Numbered from the stretch's first letter, positions 1-5,550 are shown. The stretch: 5,722 bases of DNA from Acidimicrobiales bacterium (GCA_030044045.1 JASHWO010000302.1:1-5722), one strand, 5' to 3'. Numbers and translations: made by a program. Notes: a model not told the origin generated them from the sequence alone.

Positions 1-921
1 CCCGAGGGCGGGCTGGACCCGCTGGAGGCCGCCGGCCACGAGCTGGTGCGCCGCCCCGGCGGCCAGCCGTGCACCCCGGCCGAGCTGGCGGCCATGGCCC
101 CCGAGCTCGACGGCATCCTCTGCCACCTGACCGACCGCGTCGACGCCACGGTGCTGGCCGCCGGCGCGGCGGGCCGGCTCCGGGTGGTGGGCAACGCCGC
201 CGTGGGCTACGACAACATCGACGTGGCGGCGGCGGCCGGCCTGGGCATCGCCGTCTGCAACACGCCGGGCGTGCTCGACCAGTCCACCGCCGACCTGGCC
301 TTCCTCCTGGTGCTGGCGGCCACCCGCCGGGCCTCGGAGGCCGAGCGGGACCTGCGGGCGGGGAATTGGGAGGGGTGGGGGTTCATGGACCACCTGGCCC
401 GCGACGTCCACGGCGGGATCCTGGGCCTGGTCGGCTACGGGCGCATCGCCCGCCAGGTGGCCCGCCGGGCCGAGGGCTTCGGCATGGAGGTGCTGCACCA
501 CACCCGGACCCCCACCGGGTTCCCCGGCTACACGGCCACGCTGGACGAGCTGCTGGCCACGGCCGACGTGGTGAGCCTGCACGTGCCCCTGACCGAGGCC
601 ACCCGGCACCTGATCGGCCGGCGCGAGCTGGGGCTGATGAAGCCCACCGGCGTGCTGGTGAACACCGCCCGGGGCCCGGTGGTGGACGAGGAGGCCCTGG
701 CCGACGCCCTGGAGGCGGGCACCATCTACGCCGCCGGCCTGGACGTGTTCGACGGCGAGCCGGCGGTCGACCCCCGCCTGCTGGCCGCCCCCCGCACGGT
801 GCTGCTGCCCCACATCGGCAGCGCCACCACCGGGACCCGCACCCGGATGGCCCGGTTGGCCGCCCAGGGCATCTGCGACGTGCTCGAGGGCCGCACCCCG
901 CCGAACCTGGTCACCATTTGA
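1..921 (+). CDS. D-2-hydroxyacid dehydrogenase, glyoxylate/hydroxypyruvate reductase type (5' end cut by window)
   Basis: Likely a cytosolic NAD(P)H-dependent reductase of 2-oxoacids such as glyoxylate or hydroxypyruvate. The frame is open from base 1 and reads PEGGLDPLEAAGHELV before the first possible internal start (GTG 46). That stretch matches the family N-terminus, so the true start lies off the left edge with roughly 10-15 residues missing. Numbering from the first visible codon, 306 residues are present. Seen: the substrate-side motif NAAVGYDNID (about 65-74), a Rossmann motif GLVGYGRIA (about 142-150), and the catalytic triad Arg224 (TARGP), Glu253 (DGEP) and His271 (PHIGSAT). After the second Rossmann strand the sequence is HHTRT, with no acidic residue, which suggests NADPH over NADH (inference; human GRHPR has a similar TGR there). 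A final Ala replaces the usual Gly of GxGxxG. A hairpin follows the stop. Phosphoglycerate or other hydroxyacid dehydrogenase is less likely because no ACT domain follows. Confidence 0.93.
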   Translation, partial: PEGGLDPLEAAGHELVRRPGGQPCTPAELAAMAPELDGILCHLTDRVDATVLAAGAAGRLRVVGNAAVGYDNIDVAAAAGLGIAVCNTPGVLDQSTADLAFLLVLAATRRASEAERDLRAGNWEGWGFMDHLARDVHGGILGLVGYGRIARQVARRAEGFGMEVLHHTRTPTGFPGYTATLDELLATADVVSLHVPLTEATRHLIGRRELGLMKPTGVLVNTARGPVVDEEALADALEAGTIYAAGLDVFDGEPAVDPRLLAAPRTVLLPHIGSATTGTRTRMARLAAQGICDVLEGRTPPNLVTI

Positions 922-927
922 TTTGAG

Positions 928-945
928 GGGCCGGCAAGCCGGCCC
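928..945 (+). terminator. Hairpin after the hydroxyacid dehydrogenase gene
   Basis: GGGCCGG pairs perfectly with CCGGCCC around a CAAG loop (7 bp; an eighth G-C pair is possible), starting 6 nt after the stop. There is no T-tract, as is common for terminators in high-GC actinobacteria. It ends 18 nt before the next gene's -10 box, so the stem lies in the -35 area of that promoter. Terminator function is inferred. Confidence 0.5.
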
Positions 946-963
946 GCCGCGGGTGGCCGGGGC

Positions 964-969
964 TACCCT
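964..969 (+). promoter_or_regulatory. -10 box (TACCCT) of a leaderless promoter for the SDR gene
   Basis: TACCCT fits the actinobacterial TAnnnT -10 consensus. Exactly 6 nt separate it from the GTG at 976, which puts the expected transcription start on the first base of the codon. No convincing -35 box is visible; the upstream region is occupied by the 928-945 hairpin. Confidence 0.5.
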
Positions 970-975
970 GGCGCG

Positions 976-1776
976 GTGCTGGGCCGGCATCGGGGGGCGC
1001 AGGTGGACGTCGGGGGCATGGTGGCGGTGGTCACCGGGGCCTCGGCCGGCATCGGCCACCGCCTGGCCCTCGACCTGGCCGGGAAGGGAGCGGTCGTGGT
1101 GGCGGTGGCCCGGCGGGAGGACCGCCTGCGGGCGCTGGCCGCCGCCATGCGGGAGCACAGCCCCGGCTCGGGCCACCGGGTGTGCGACCTGGCCGACGTG
1201 GCCTCCTTCGTCCAGTTGCTCGAGGCGGTGGAGGGCGAGCACGGCCGGGTGGACCTGCTCTTCAACGTGGCCGGCCTCGGCGGGATCGACCGCACCGAGG
1301 ACGCCGCCATGGGCTCGGTGGAGACGGTCATGGCGGTCAACTTCCTCGCCCCCTACGCCGGCATGCTGGCCGTGCTGCCCGGCATGCGGCGGCGCCGGTT
1401 CGGCATCGTGACCAACGTGAGCTCCGACGACGCCCGGGCGCCGGGACCCCGGGTCGGGGACTACGCCGCCAGCAAGGCGGCGCTGTCGGCCGCCACCGAG
1501 AGCCTCTCCTACGAGGTGCGGGACGACGGCGTGCTCCTCCACGTCCTCTACCCGGGCTGGGTGCCGACCGAGATGGGCCTGGCCGCGGTGCGCGAAGGCG
1601 GCATGCCCCTGCCGCCCCGGCTGGTCCGGCGCAGCGAGGAGCAGATCTCCTCGCTGGTGCTGCGGCGGCTGGGCGACCCGCGGCTGGAGATCAACGCCGC
1701 TGCCCTGCCCCTGCTGGCCCCGATCCTGCGCTCGCTGGCGCCCCGCACCTACCAACGGATCCGGGCCCGGCAGTAG
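976..1776 (+). CDS. Short-chain dehydrogenase/reductase (classical SDR)
   Basis: A cytosolic NAD(P)(H)-dependent oxidoreductase of 266 aa, typical for a classical SDR; the substrate cannot be told. Seen: cofactor motif TGASAGIG (residues 20-27), Arg46-Arg47 after the second strand (favours NADPH, inference), NVAG (97-100, the usual NNAG position), Asn122, Ser149/Ser150, and the catalytic pair Tyr163 and Lys167 (YAASK), followed by YPGWVPTEM (192-200). The catalytic tetrad is therefore complete. The start at GTG 976 is chosen because a -10 box ends 7 nt upstream, as in leaderless transcripts. GTG 1003 or ATG 1018 would give a shorter N-terminus before the first strand and cannot be excluded. 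The C-terminus (RSLAPRTYQRIRARQ) is basic. It ends 24 nt before the next gene, which has its own -10 box. Confidence 0.93.
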   Translation: MLGRHRGAQVDVGGMVAVVTGASAGIGHRLALDLAGKGAVVVAVARREDRLRALAAAMREHSPGSGHRVCDLADVASFVQLLEAVEGEHGRVDLLFNVAGLGGIDRTEDAAMGSVETVMAVNFLAPYAGMLAVLPGMRRRRFGIVTNVSSDDARAPGPRVGDYAASKAALSAATESLSYEVRDDGVLLHVLYPGWVPTEMGLAAVREGGMPLPPRLVRRSEEQISSLVLRRLGDPRLEINAAALPLLAPILRSLAPRTYQRIRARQ

Positions 1777-1786
1777 GGCGCGACGG

Positions 1787-1792
1787 TATCCT
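1787..1792 (+). promoter_or_regulatory. -10 box (TATCCT) for the PhnB-like VOC gene
   Basis: TATCCT lies in the 24-nt gap between the SDR stop and ATG 1801, with 8 nt between the box and the start codon. Transcription would begin at or 1-2 nt before the ATG, giving a leaderless or nearly leaderless message. The gene could also be read from the SDR promoter. Confidence 0.45.
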
Positions 1793-1800
1793 GGGGGACG

Positions 1801-2274
1801 ATGCCGGACATCAAGCCCTGCCTCTGGTTCGACACCGAGGCCCTCGACGCCGCCACCTTCTACGTGTCGGTCTTCCCGAACTCGGAGGTCACCCAGGTGA
1901 CCCACTTCGGCGAGGCCGGCCCGCGGGAGCCGGGCATGGTGCTCACCGTCAGCTTCCACCTCGACGGCCAGCCCTTCCTCGCCCTGAACGGCGGGCCCGA
2001 GTTCACCTTCGACGAGGCGATCTCCCTGACGATCGACTGCGCCGACCAGGAAGAGGTCGACCGCTACTGGGAGGCCCTCACCGAAGGTGGGCAGGAGGGC
2101 CCGTGCGGCTGGTGCAAGGACCGCTACGGCCTCTCCTGGCAGGTGGTCCCCCGCGAGCTGCCGGCGCTCATCGCCGACCCCGATCCCGAGCGGGCCCGCC
2201 GGGCCACCGAGGCGATGATGCAGATGAGGAAGATCGACATCGCCGCCATACGGGCCGCCGTCGACGGCACCTGA
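1801..2274 (+). CDS. VOC superfamily protein, PhnB-like / 3-demethylubiquinone methyltransferase-like domain
   Basis: 157 aa, the normal length for this single-domain family (the Pfam domain named 3-dmu-9_3-mt, PF06983). Despite that name, members are mostly uncharacterised VOC-fold proteins and not methyltransferases; no enzymatic role is assigned. Seen family signature in order: KPCLWFDTEALDAATFY (5-21) with VFPNSEV, GQPFLALNGGPEFTFDEAISL (56-76), VDRYWEAL (86-93), and CGWCKDRYGLSWQVVP (102-117). The first strand carries Trp9 where metal-binding VOC enzymes usually have His or Gln, so a classical metal site is unlikely (inference). The C-terminal tail is a Met/Arg-rich helix (about 167 nt of coding DNA after the core). 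A clear ATG with an adjacent -10 box fixes the start. It converges on the minus-strand aldolase-like gene, with a shared hairpin between them. Confidence 0.92.
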   Translation: MPDIKPCLWFDTEALDAATFYVSVFPNSEVTQVTHFGEAGPREPGMVLTVSFHLDGQPFLALNGGPEFTFDEAISLTIDCADQEEVDRYWEALTEGGQEGPCGWCKDRYGLSWQVVPRELPALIADPDPERARRATEAMMQMRKIDIAAIRAAVDGT

Positions 2275-2307
2275 GCCAACGCACCCGGCCACCATGACAC
2301 CGGCCGG

Positions 2308-2326
2308 CCGGCGGGCACCCCGCCGG
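2308..2326. terminator. Shared hairpin between convergent genes
   Basis: CCGGCGGG and CCCGCCGG form a perfect 8-bp stem around a 3-nt CAC loop. It lies 33 nt after the PhnB-like stop and 2 nt beyond the stop of the opposing RraA-like gene, so it could end transcription in both directions. No T-tract flanks it; the function is inferred from position and symmetry. Confidence 0.5.
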
Positions 2327-2328
2327 GC

Positions 2329-2958
2329 TCAGCCCTCGGCCACGAGCGAGACGTCCAGCCCCAGCAGATCCACCGTGGTGCGGCCGGCGCGGAGCTCCTC
2401 GAAGAACCGCGCCTCCTTGTCGGCCCGGACCTGCCCGGCGGCCAGCACCTCGTCCAGCCGGGCGGCGGGGACCACCACCACGCCGTCGCCGTCGCCCACC
2501 ACCCAGTCGCCGGCGGCCACCGGCACGCCGCCCACGGTCACCGGCGACCCGACGGTGCCCGGCTGCTCCTTGGTGGCCCCCCGCAAGGCCACCATGGCCG
2601 AGAACACCGGGAACCGGTGGGCCTCCAGCGCCGCCGTGTCCCGCACCCCGCCGTCGATGACCAGCCCGGCCAGCCCCCGGGCCTCGGCCCCGGTGGTGAG
2701 CACCTCCCCCCAGTAGCCGCGGTCGGGGACGTCACCGACGTCGACCACCAGCACGCTGCCGGCTGGCGCCTTCGCCACCCCGACGTGGACGGCCAGGTTG
2801 TCGGCCGGGCTGCAGCGCACCGGGTAGGCCGGGGCGGCCAGCACTGCGCCCGGCCACACCGCCGACATGCGCTGGTGCATGGCCAGCCCGCCCGACTCGC
2901 CCAAGGTGGCCGAGCCCAGGGCCAGCAACCTCGTCACCACGTCCGATCGGTCCACCAC
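2329..2958 (-). CDS. RraA-like / 4-hydroxy-4-methyl-2-oxoglutarate (HMG) aldolase family protein
   Basis: 209 aa from the chosen start, close to the family's usual 200-230. HMG aldolases cleave HMG or 4-carboxy-4-hydroxy-2-oxoadipate to pyruvate and decarboxylate oxaloacetate; other members, such as E. coli RraA, have lost aldolase residues and bind RNase E. Seen: YWGEVLTTGAEARGLAGLVIDGGVRD (residues 82-107, read here as separate motifs GEVL and DGGVRD), with Glu85, then 20 residues, then Arg106-Asp107. Known aldolases carry D-X20-R-D, so Glu replaces the first Asp while the key Arg-Asp pair is intact. GDGDGVVVVP (about 156-165) and a charged C-terminal helix also match the family. An enzyme is more likely than an RNase regulator. 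GTG 2958 is chosen because GGGAGGAG sits 6 nt upstream and the -10 box lies at 2994-2999; the longer open frame to 3024 would contain the promoter. Confidence 0.9.
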   Translation of the reverse strand: MVDRSDVVTRLLALGSATLGESGGLAMHQRMSAVWPGAVLAAPAYPVRCSPADNLAVHVGVAKAPAGSVLVVDVGDVPDRGYWGEVLTTGAEARGLAGLVIDGGVRDTAALEAHRFPVFSAMVALRGATKEQPGTVGSPVTVGGVPVAAGDWVVGDGDGVVVVPAARLDEVLAAGQVRADKEARFFEELRAGRTTVDLLGLDVSLVAEG

Positions 2959-2964
2959 CTGCCG

Positions 2965-2972
2965 CTCCTCCC
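2965..2972 (-). promoter_or_regulatory. Strong ribosome binding site for the RraA-like gene
   Basis: On the minus strand GGGAGGAG ends 6 nt before GTG 2958. It is the best Shine-Dalgarno match in the window and decides the start against the longer frame opening at 3024. Confidence 0.7.
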
Positions 2973-2993
2973 ACTCCGCTCCAGGACGGCCAC

Positions 2994-2999
2994 ACCCTA
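2994..2999 (-). promoter_or_regulatory. -10 box (TAGGGT) for the RraA-like gene
   Basis: On the minus strand TAGGGT fits TAnnnT and predicts a transcription start near 2987, leaving a leader of about 29 nt that contains the Shine-Dalgarno site. No clear -35 box is visible around 3017-3022. It faces away from the ThuA-gene promoter at 3101-3106. Confidence 0.45.
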
Positions 3000-3070
3000 C
3001 TGAGCCCTTGGCCCGCCTGGGCACCCACTGTGGCCTTTCCTGATGGCAGGCTCCTCCGATGCATGGGGCC

Positions 3071-3095
3071 CCAACAGCCCCGCGCCGGCTGTGGG
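3071..3095. promoter_or_regulatory. Imperfect inverted repeat, candidate operator upstream of the ThuA-like gene
   Basis: CCAACAGCC, 7 nt, then GGCTGTGGG: 8 of 9 positions are complementary, with a perfect 6-bp core ACAGCC/GGCTGT. Relative to the predicted start at about 3113 it covers roughly -42 to -18, the -35 zone, where a dimeric regulator could act. No regulator gene is in the window. Short inverted repeats arise by chance in GC-rich DNA, so this is tentative. Confidence 0.3.
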
Positions 3096-3100
3096 ACCTC

Positions 3101-3106
3101 TACACT
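3101..3106 (+). promoter_or_regulatory. -10 box (TACACT) for the ThuA-like gene
   Basis: TACACT fits TAnnnT and predicts transcription from about 3113, giving a leader of about 38 nt before GTG 3151 that contains a Shine-Dalgarno-like stretch. It lies downstream of the in-frame ATG 3043, which argues against that earlier start. Confidence 0.45.
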
Positions 3107-3132
3107 CGGGCGCCGGCGACACATGGACCGCC

Positions 3133-3144
3133 GGAGACGAGGGG
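3133..3144 (+). promoter_or_regulatory. Ribosome binding site for the ThuA-like gene
   Basis: GGAGACGAGGGG ends 6 nt before GTG 3151 and supports that codon over ATG 3043 or ATG 3166. Confidence 0.55.
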
Positions 3145-3150
3145 GCTGCG

Positions 3151-3837
3151 GTGGCGCACGACTCGATGCTGGTGGTGACCCAGGTGGCGCCCTACATGGA
3201 CGGGCCGGCCGGGGTGCACGGGGTGCTGGTCCAGGCGGCCACCGCCCTGGCCGAGATCGGGTCGATGGCCGGGCTGGCGCCGCGGCACGTGGCCGACGTG
3301 GCCGACGTGGCCGCGGACGACCTGGCGGCGGCGCGGGTACTGGCCCTCTTCACCATCGGGGAGACGCCGTACAGTCCCGAGCAGCGCCAGGCTGTCGAGT
3401 CGGCGTGGCGGTCCGGCGGCCTGCGGGTGCTGGGCGTGCACTCGGCCACCGACGCCTCCCACGGCTGGCCGGCCTACGGGGAGATCCTCGGCGCCCGGTT
3501 CGACGGCCACCCCTGGACCCAGCCGTTCGAGATCGACGTGGCCGACGGGGACCACCCCGCCACCGCCCACCTGGGGCCCACCTGGTCCTGGCGCGACGAG
3601 GTGTACCTCTTCCGGGAACTACGGCCCGACGCCCGGGTGCTGCTACGGCTGGCCGAGGGGCAGGTGGACCTGTCCGCGCCCGGGGGACGGGTGCCCGAGT
3701 GCGGCTTCCCCCTGGCCTGGTGCCACGACCGTGACGGCCGCACCTTCTACACGGCCCTCGGCCACTTCCACGGGGCCTGGGAGACGCCGACCTACCTGCG
3801 CCACCTGGCCGGCGGCCTGGACTGGCTCCTGGCATAG
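3151..3837 (+). CDS. ThuA-like domain protein
   Basis: 228 aa, the length of a single ThuA-like domain (PF06283, related to class I glutamine amidotransferase folds). ThuA is known from trehalose/disaccharide utilisation in rhizobia, where ThuA and ThuB are tied to 3-keto-sugar formation; most other members have no proven role. Seen: a first strand LVVTQVAPYMDG (7-18), LALFTIGETPYSPEQRQAV (64-82), GGLRVLGVHSATDAS (89-103, the family's H-S-A-T-D element with His97 and Asp101), YGEILGARFDGHPW (109-122), WRDEVYLF (147-154), PLAWCHD (187-193), and TALGHFHGAWETP (201-213) with His205. No signal peptide or membrane segment is visible, so it should be cytosolic. GTG 3151 is chosen for its ribosome site and because the -10 box lies inside the longer frame from ATG 3043. 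It is divergent from the RraA-like gene and followed by a hairpin. A 9-bp tandem repeat at 3289-3315 encodes VADVADVAA. Confidence 0.88.
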   Translation: MAHDSMLVVTQVAPYMDGPAGVHGVLVQAATALAEIGSMAGLAPRHVADVADVAADDLAAARVLALFTIGETPYSPEQRQAVESAWRSGGLRVLGVHSATDASHGWPAYGEILGARFDGHPWTQPFEIDVADGDHPATAHLGPTWSWRDEVYLFRELRPDARVLLRLAEGQVDLSAPGGRVPECGFPLAWCHDRDGRTFYTALGHFHGAWETPTYLRHLAGGLDWLLA

Positions 3838-3841
3838 ACGG

Positions 3842-3871
3842 CCGGCACGGGGCTGGGGGCCCGTGCGCCGG
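3842..3871 (+). terminator. Hairpin after the ThuA-like gene
   Basis: GCACGGG (3845-3851) pairs perfectly with CCCGTGC (3860-3866) around an 8-nt loop, and flanking CCG/CGG bases can extend the stem with a small bulge. It starts 4 nt after the stop and has no T-tract. It separates this gene from the dehydrogenase operon. Confidence 0.5.
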
Positions 3872-3927
3872 AGGAGCCTGCCATCGAGAGGACCGCAGCG
3901 GGGCCCCAGGCGGGCTCAGCGACACGG

Positions 3928-3933
3928 TAACGT
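3928..3933 (+). promoter_or_regulatory. -10 box (TAACGT) for the dehydrogenase-VOC operon
   Basis: TAACGT fits TAnnnT and predicts transcription from about 3940. The first possible start codon in that transcript is GTG 3942, which opens a 14-codon reading frame and not the dehydrogenase. No convincing -35 box is seen. Confidence 0.45.
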
Positions 3934-3941
3934 GGGCGCCC

Positions 3942-3986
3942 GTGCCAACGACCTTGCTCCCATGCCGGCCGGGGCGGCAGCCGTGA
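3942..3986 (+). promoter_or_regulatory. Candidate leader peptide ORF overlapping the dehydrogenase start
   Basis: GTG 3942 opens 14 codons (MPTTLLPCRPGRQP) ending in TGA 3984-3986. The codon begins about 2 nt after the predicted transcription start, as in leaderless genes of this window. The stop overlaps GTG 3983 as GTGA, a layout typical of translational coupling. Whether it is translated cannot be told from sequence, and such a short frame could be chance. Confidence 0.25.
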
Positions 3987-5050
3987 CGGCGATCCCCGAG
4001 ACCATGCCGGTCGCCGTCTACCAGCGCCCCCGGGTGGTCACCGTGGAGGAACGCCCGGTCCCCCGCCCGGGGCCCGGCCAGGTGCTGGTCGAGGTGGACC
4101 ACTGCGGCATCTGCGGCTCCGACGTCCACATGCTCTACGAGGGCTGGGGCGACCAGCCAGGCCTGGTGGCCGGGCACGAGTACAGCGGAGTGATCGTGGC
4201 CCTGGGCGAAGGCGTCACCGGCTGGGAGGTCGGCCAGGCGATCGTGGGCGGGCCGTCGCCCCGTTGCGGCCACTGCCGGCGCTGCCGGGAGGGCAAGCCC
4301 TCGCAGTGCGAGAACCGCCAGGGCTCGATCATGGACTCGCTGGACGGCGCCTTCGCCCGCTACGTGCTGGTGAACGCCGCGGTCCTGCTGCGCCTGCCCG
4401 AGGGACTCCCGGTGCGCGAGGCGGCCCTGGCCGAGCCGCTGGCCGTGGCCCTGCACGGCATCACCCGGTCGGGCGCCGCCCCCGGCGACTCGGTCATGGT
4501 GATGGGCGCCGGCCCCATCGGGGCGCTGTCCATCGCCGCCCTGCGGGTCATGGGCATCGGCCCGATCACCGCGGTGGAGCCCGGCGAGCGGCGCCGGCAG
4601 CTCGCCCGGGACCTCGGGGCCGACGACGTGCTGGACCCGGGGGAGCTGGAGATCTTCCCCCCCTGGGAGCCCGAGCGCATCGCCGACCGGGCGGTGCACG
4701 TGGTGCTGGAGTGCTCGGGCAAGAAGGCCGCCATGGAGGCCGGGTTCCACCAGCTCCGCCAGGGTGGGACCATGGCGCTGGTGGGGGCGGGCATGGAGGC
4801 GCCGTCCTTCGACCCGAACCGGCTCCTGCTGAACGAGATCACCGTGTGCGGCTCCTTCGTCTACGACCTCGGCGGCTTCGAGCGGGCGCTGGAGATGCTG
4901 GCCTCGGGTGCCCTCCCGAACCGGCTCCTCATCGAGCCCGAGGACGTGCCGCTCGACCGCATCTCCGAAGCCCTGGCCGAGCTGGCCGGCGGCACCATCG
5001 CCGCCAAAGCCATGGTGGTGCCCCGGCTGTCGGGCGAGAGGGCGGGATGA
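3983..5050 (+). CDS. Zinc-dependent medium-chain alcohol/polyol dehydrogenase (MDR superfamily)
   Basis: Oxidises an alcohol or polyol to a carbonyl with NAD+; 355 aa from GTG 3983, normal for sorbitol/threonine/butanediol dehydrogenase-like enzymes. Seen: catalytic zinc site Cys44 (CGICGSD), His65-Glu66 (GHEYSG) and Glu151 (AEPLA); structural zinc cysteines 95, 98, 101 and 109 (CGHCRRC...C), all four present; Rossmann motif GAGPIG (175-180); and Glu199 at the end of the second strand (AVEPG), which favours NAD(H) (inference). The substrate cannot be fixed from these motifs. Start codons in frame are ATG 3962, GTG 3983 and ATG 4004. GTG 3983 is preferred for the weak GGGGCGG stretch 6 nt upstream and the overlap with the short leader frame, but ATG 3962 (7 residues longer) is possible. 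The stop is 4 nt before the VOC gene, so the two are almost certainly co-transcribed. Confidence 0.92.
   Translation: MTAIPETMPVAVYQRPRVVTVEERPVPRPGPGQVLVEVDHCGICGSDVHMLYEGWGDQPGLVAGHEYSGVIVALGEGVTGWEVGQAIVGGPSPRCGHCRRCREGKPSQCENRQGSIMDSLDGAFARYVLVNAAVLLRLPEGLPVREAALAEPLAVALHGITRSGAAPGDSVMVMGAGPIGALSIAALRVMGIGPITAVEPGERRRQLARDLGADDVLDPGELEIFPPWEPERIADRAVHVVLECSGKKAAMEAGFHQLRQGGTMALVGAGMEAPSFDPNRLLLNEITVCGSFVYDLGGFERALEMLASGALPNRLLIEPEDVPLDRISEALAELAGGTIAAKAMVVPRLSGERAG
5036..5046 (+). promoter_or_regulatory. Ribosome binding site for the second VOC gene
   Basis: GAGAGGGCGGG lies inside the end of the dehydrogenase gene, 8 nt before GTG 5055, and supports that start. Ribosomes ending at TGA 5050 would be only a few bases from it, so coupling is plausible. 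Confidence 0.5.
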
Positions 5051-5054
5051 CGCC

Positions 5055-5504
5055 GTGAGCCACCCCTACTACCCGAGCGGCACGCCACACTTCAACCACG
5101 TGGCCATGAGCCTGCCGGCCGACCAGCTCGACCAGGCCCACCGGGACAGCATCTGTGACTTCTGGGGCGAGGTTTTCGGGTTCGAGGAGATGCCCTCGAT
5201 GACCGTGGACCGTAAGCGCCTCATCCTGAGCTGCGTGCACTGGGACCAGTTCATCTTCCTCATCGCCGACGACGACCCCATGCGCTGCCCGCGCATGGAC
5301 CACTTCGGCTTCGCCGTGGGCTCGCTGGAGGAGCTGGCCGGCCTGCAGGAGCGGACCGAGGCGTACCGCCGGCGCGACCCCCGGGTCGACCTGATCGACA
5401 TCCACGCCGACGACCAGGGGGTGGTGACCATCCACTCGCTCTACGTCCGCTACCTGCTCCCGATGATGTGCGAGGCGCAGTGGTGGGACTTCGCCCGCTC
5501 CTGA
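5055..5504 (+). CDS. VOC superfamily protein with possible His-His-Glu metal site
   Basis: 149 aa, the length of a two-module (single-domain) glyoxalase / extradiol-dioxygenase-like protein. Seen: module 1 opens with TPHFNHVAMSLP (10-21), then CDFWGEVFGFEEMP (34-47); module 2 opens with RMDHFGFAVGSLEEL (80-94) and ends with SLYVRYLLPMMCEAQWWDF (128-146). His15, His83 and Glu140 fall at strand 1 of module 1, strand 1 of module 2 and strand 4 of module 2. These are the positions of the Fe(II) ligands in type I extradiol dioxygenases, so a metal-dependent enzyme is plausible; glyoxalase I would need a fourth ligand at strand 4 of module 1 (around FIFLIADD), which I do not see. The substrate is unknown. 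GTG 5055 is chosen for its ribosome site and the 4-nt gap from the dehydrogenase stop, which together indicate an operon. The unusual Trp-Trp C-terminus may mark a subfamily. Confidence 0.88.
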   Translation: MSHPYYPSGTPHFNHVAMSLPADQLDQAHRDSICDFWGEVFGFEEMPSMTVDRKRLILSCVHWDQFIFLIADDDPMRCPRMDHFGFAVGSLEELAGLQERTEAYRRRDPRVDLIDIHADDQGVVTIHSLYVRYLLPMMCEAQWWDFARS

Positions 5505-5509
5505 GGGCG

Positions 5510-5536
5510 CCGGCGCGGCGATCGGCCGCCCGCCGG
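5510..5536 (+). terminator. Strong hairpin after the dehydrogenase-VOC operon
   Basis: CCGGCG (5510-5515) pairs with CGCCGG (5531-5536), and after a one-base bulge GGCG (5517-5520) pairs with CGCC (5527-5530) around a 6-nt loop: about 10 bp in all. It starts 5 nt after the stop and has no T-tract. It is the likely end of the operon transcript. Confidence 0.5.
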
Positions 5537-5550
5537 TAGCGCGGAGGCAG

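Noticed and set aside
69..926. 285-codon plus-strand frame overlapping the hydroxyacid dehydrogenase
   Set aside because: It is a shifted-frame shadow: the other frame carries all family motifs and the catalytic triad.
1182..2297. 371-codon plus-strand frame spanning the SDR and first VOC genes
   Set aside because: It is an Arg/Gly/Pro-rich shifted reading across two well-supported genes and their promoter; no domain is visible.
3043..3150. N-terminal extension of the ThuA-like gene from ATG 3043
   Set aside because: The 36 extra residues match nothing in the family, contain the predicted -10 box, and a good ribosome site precedes GTG 3151.
3289..3315. Tandem 9-bp repeat (gtggccgac) as a possible repeat element
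   Set aside because: Only two exact copies and a partial third lie inside a coding helix (VADVADVAA); ordinary codon-level repetition explains it.
3731..3961. Upstream extension of the dehydrogenase frame to ATG 3731
   Set aside because: It overlaps the end of the ThuA-like gene, crosses a terminator-like hairpin and the operon -10 box, and adds about 77 Arg/Pro-rich residues foreign to the family.
3350..4750. 466-codon open frame on the minus strand
   Set aside because: It runs antisense to the ThuA-like and dehydrogenase genes, is rich in Gly, Arg, Pro and His with no recognisable motif, and is the usual by-product of high GC in the opposite strand.
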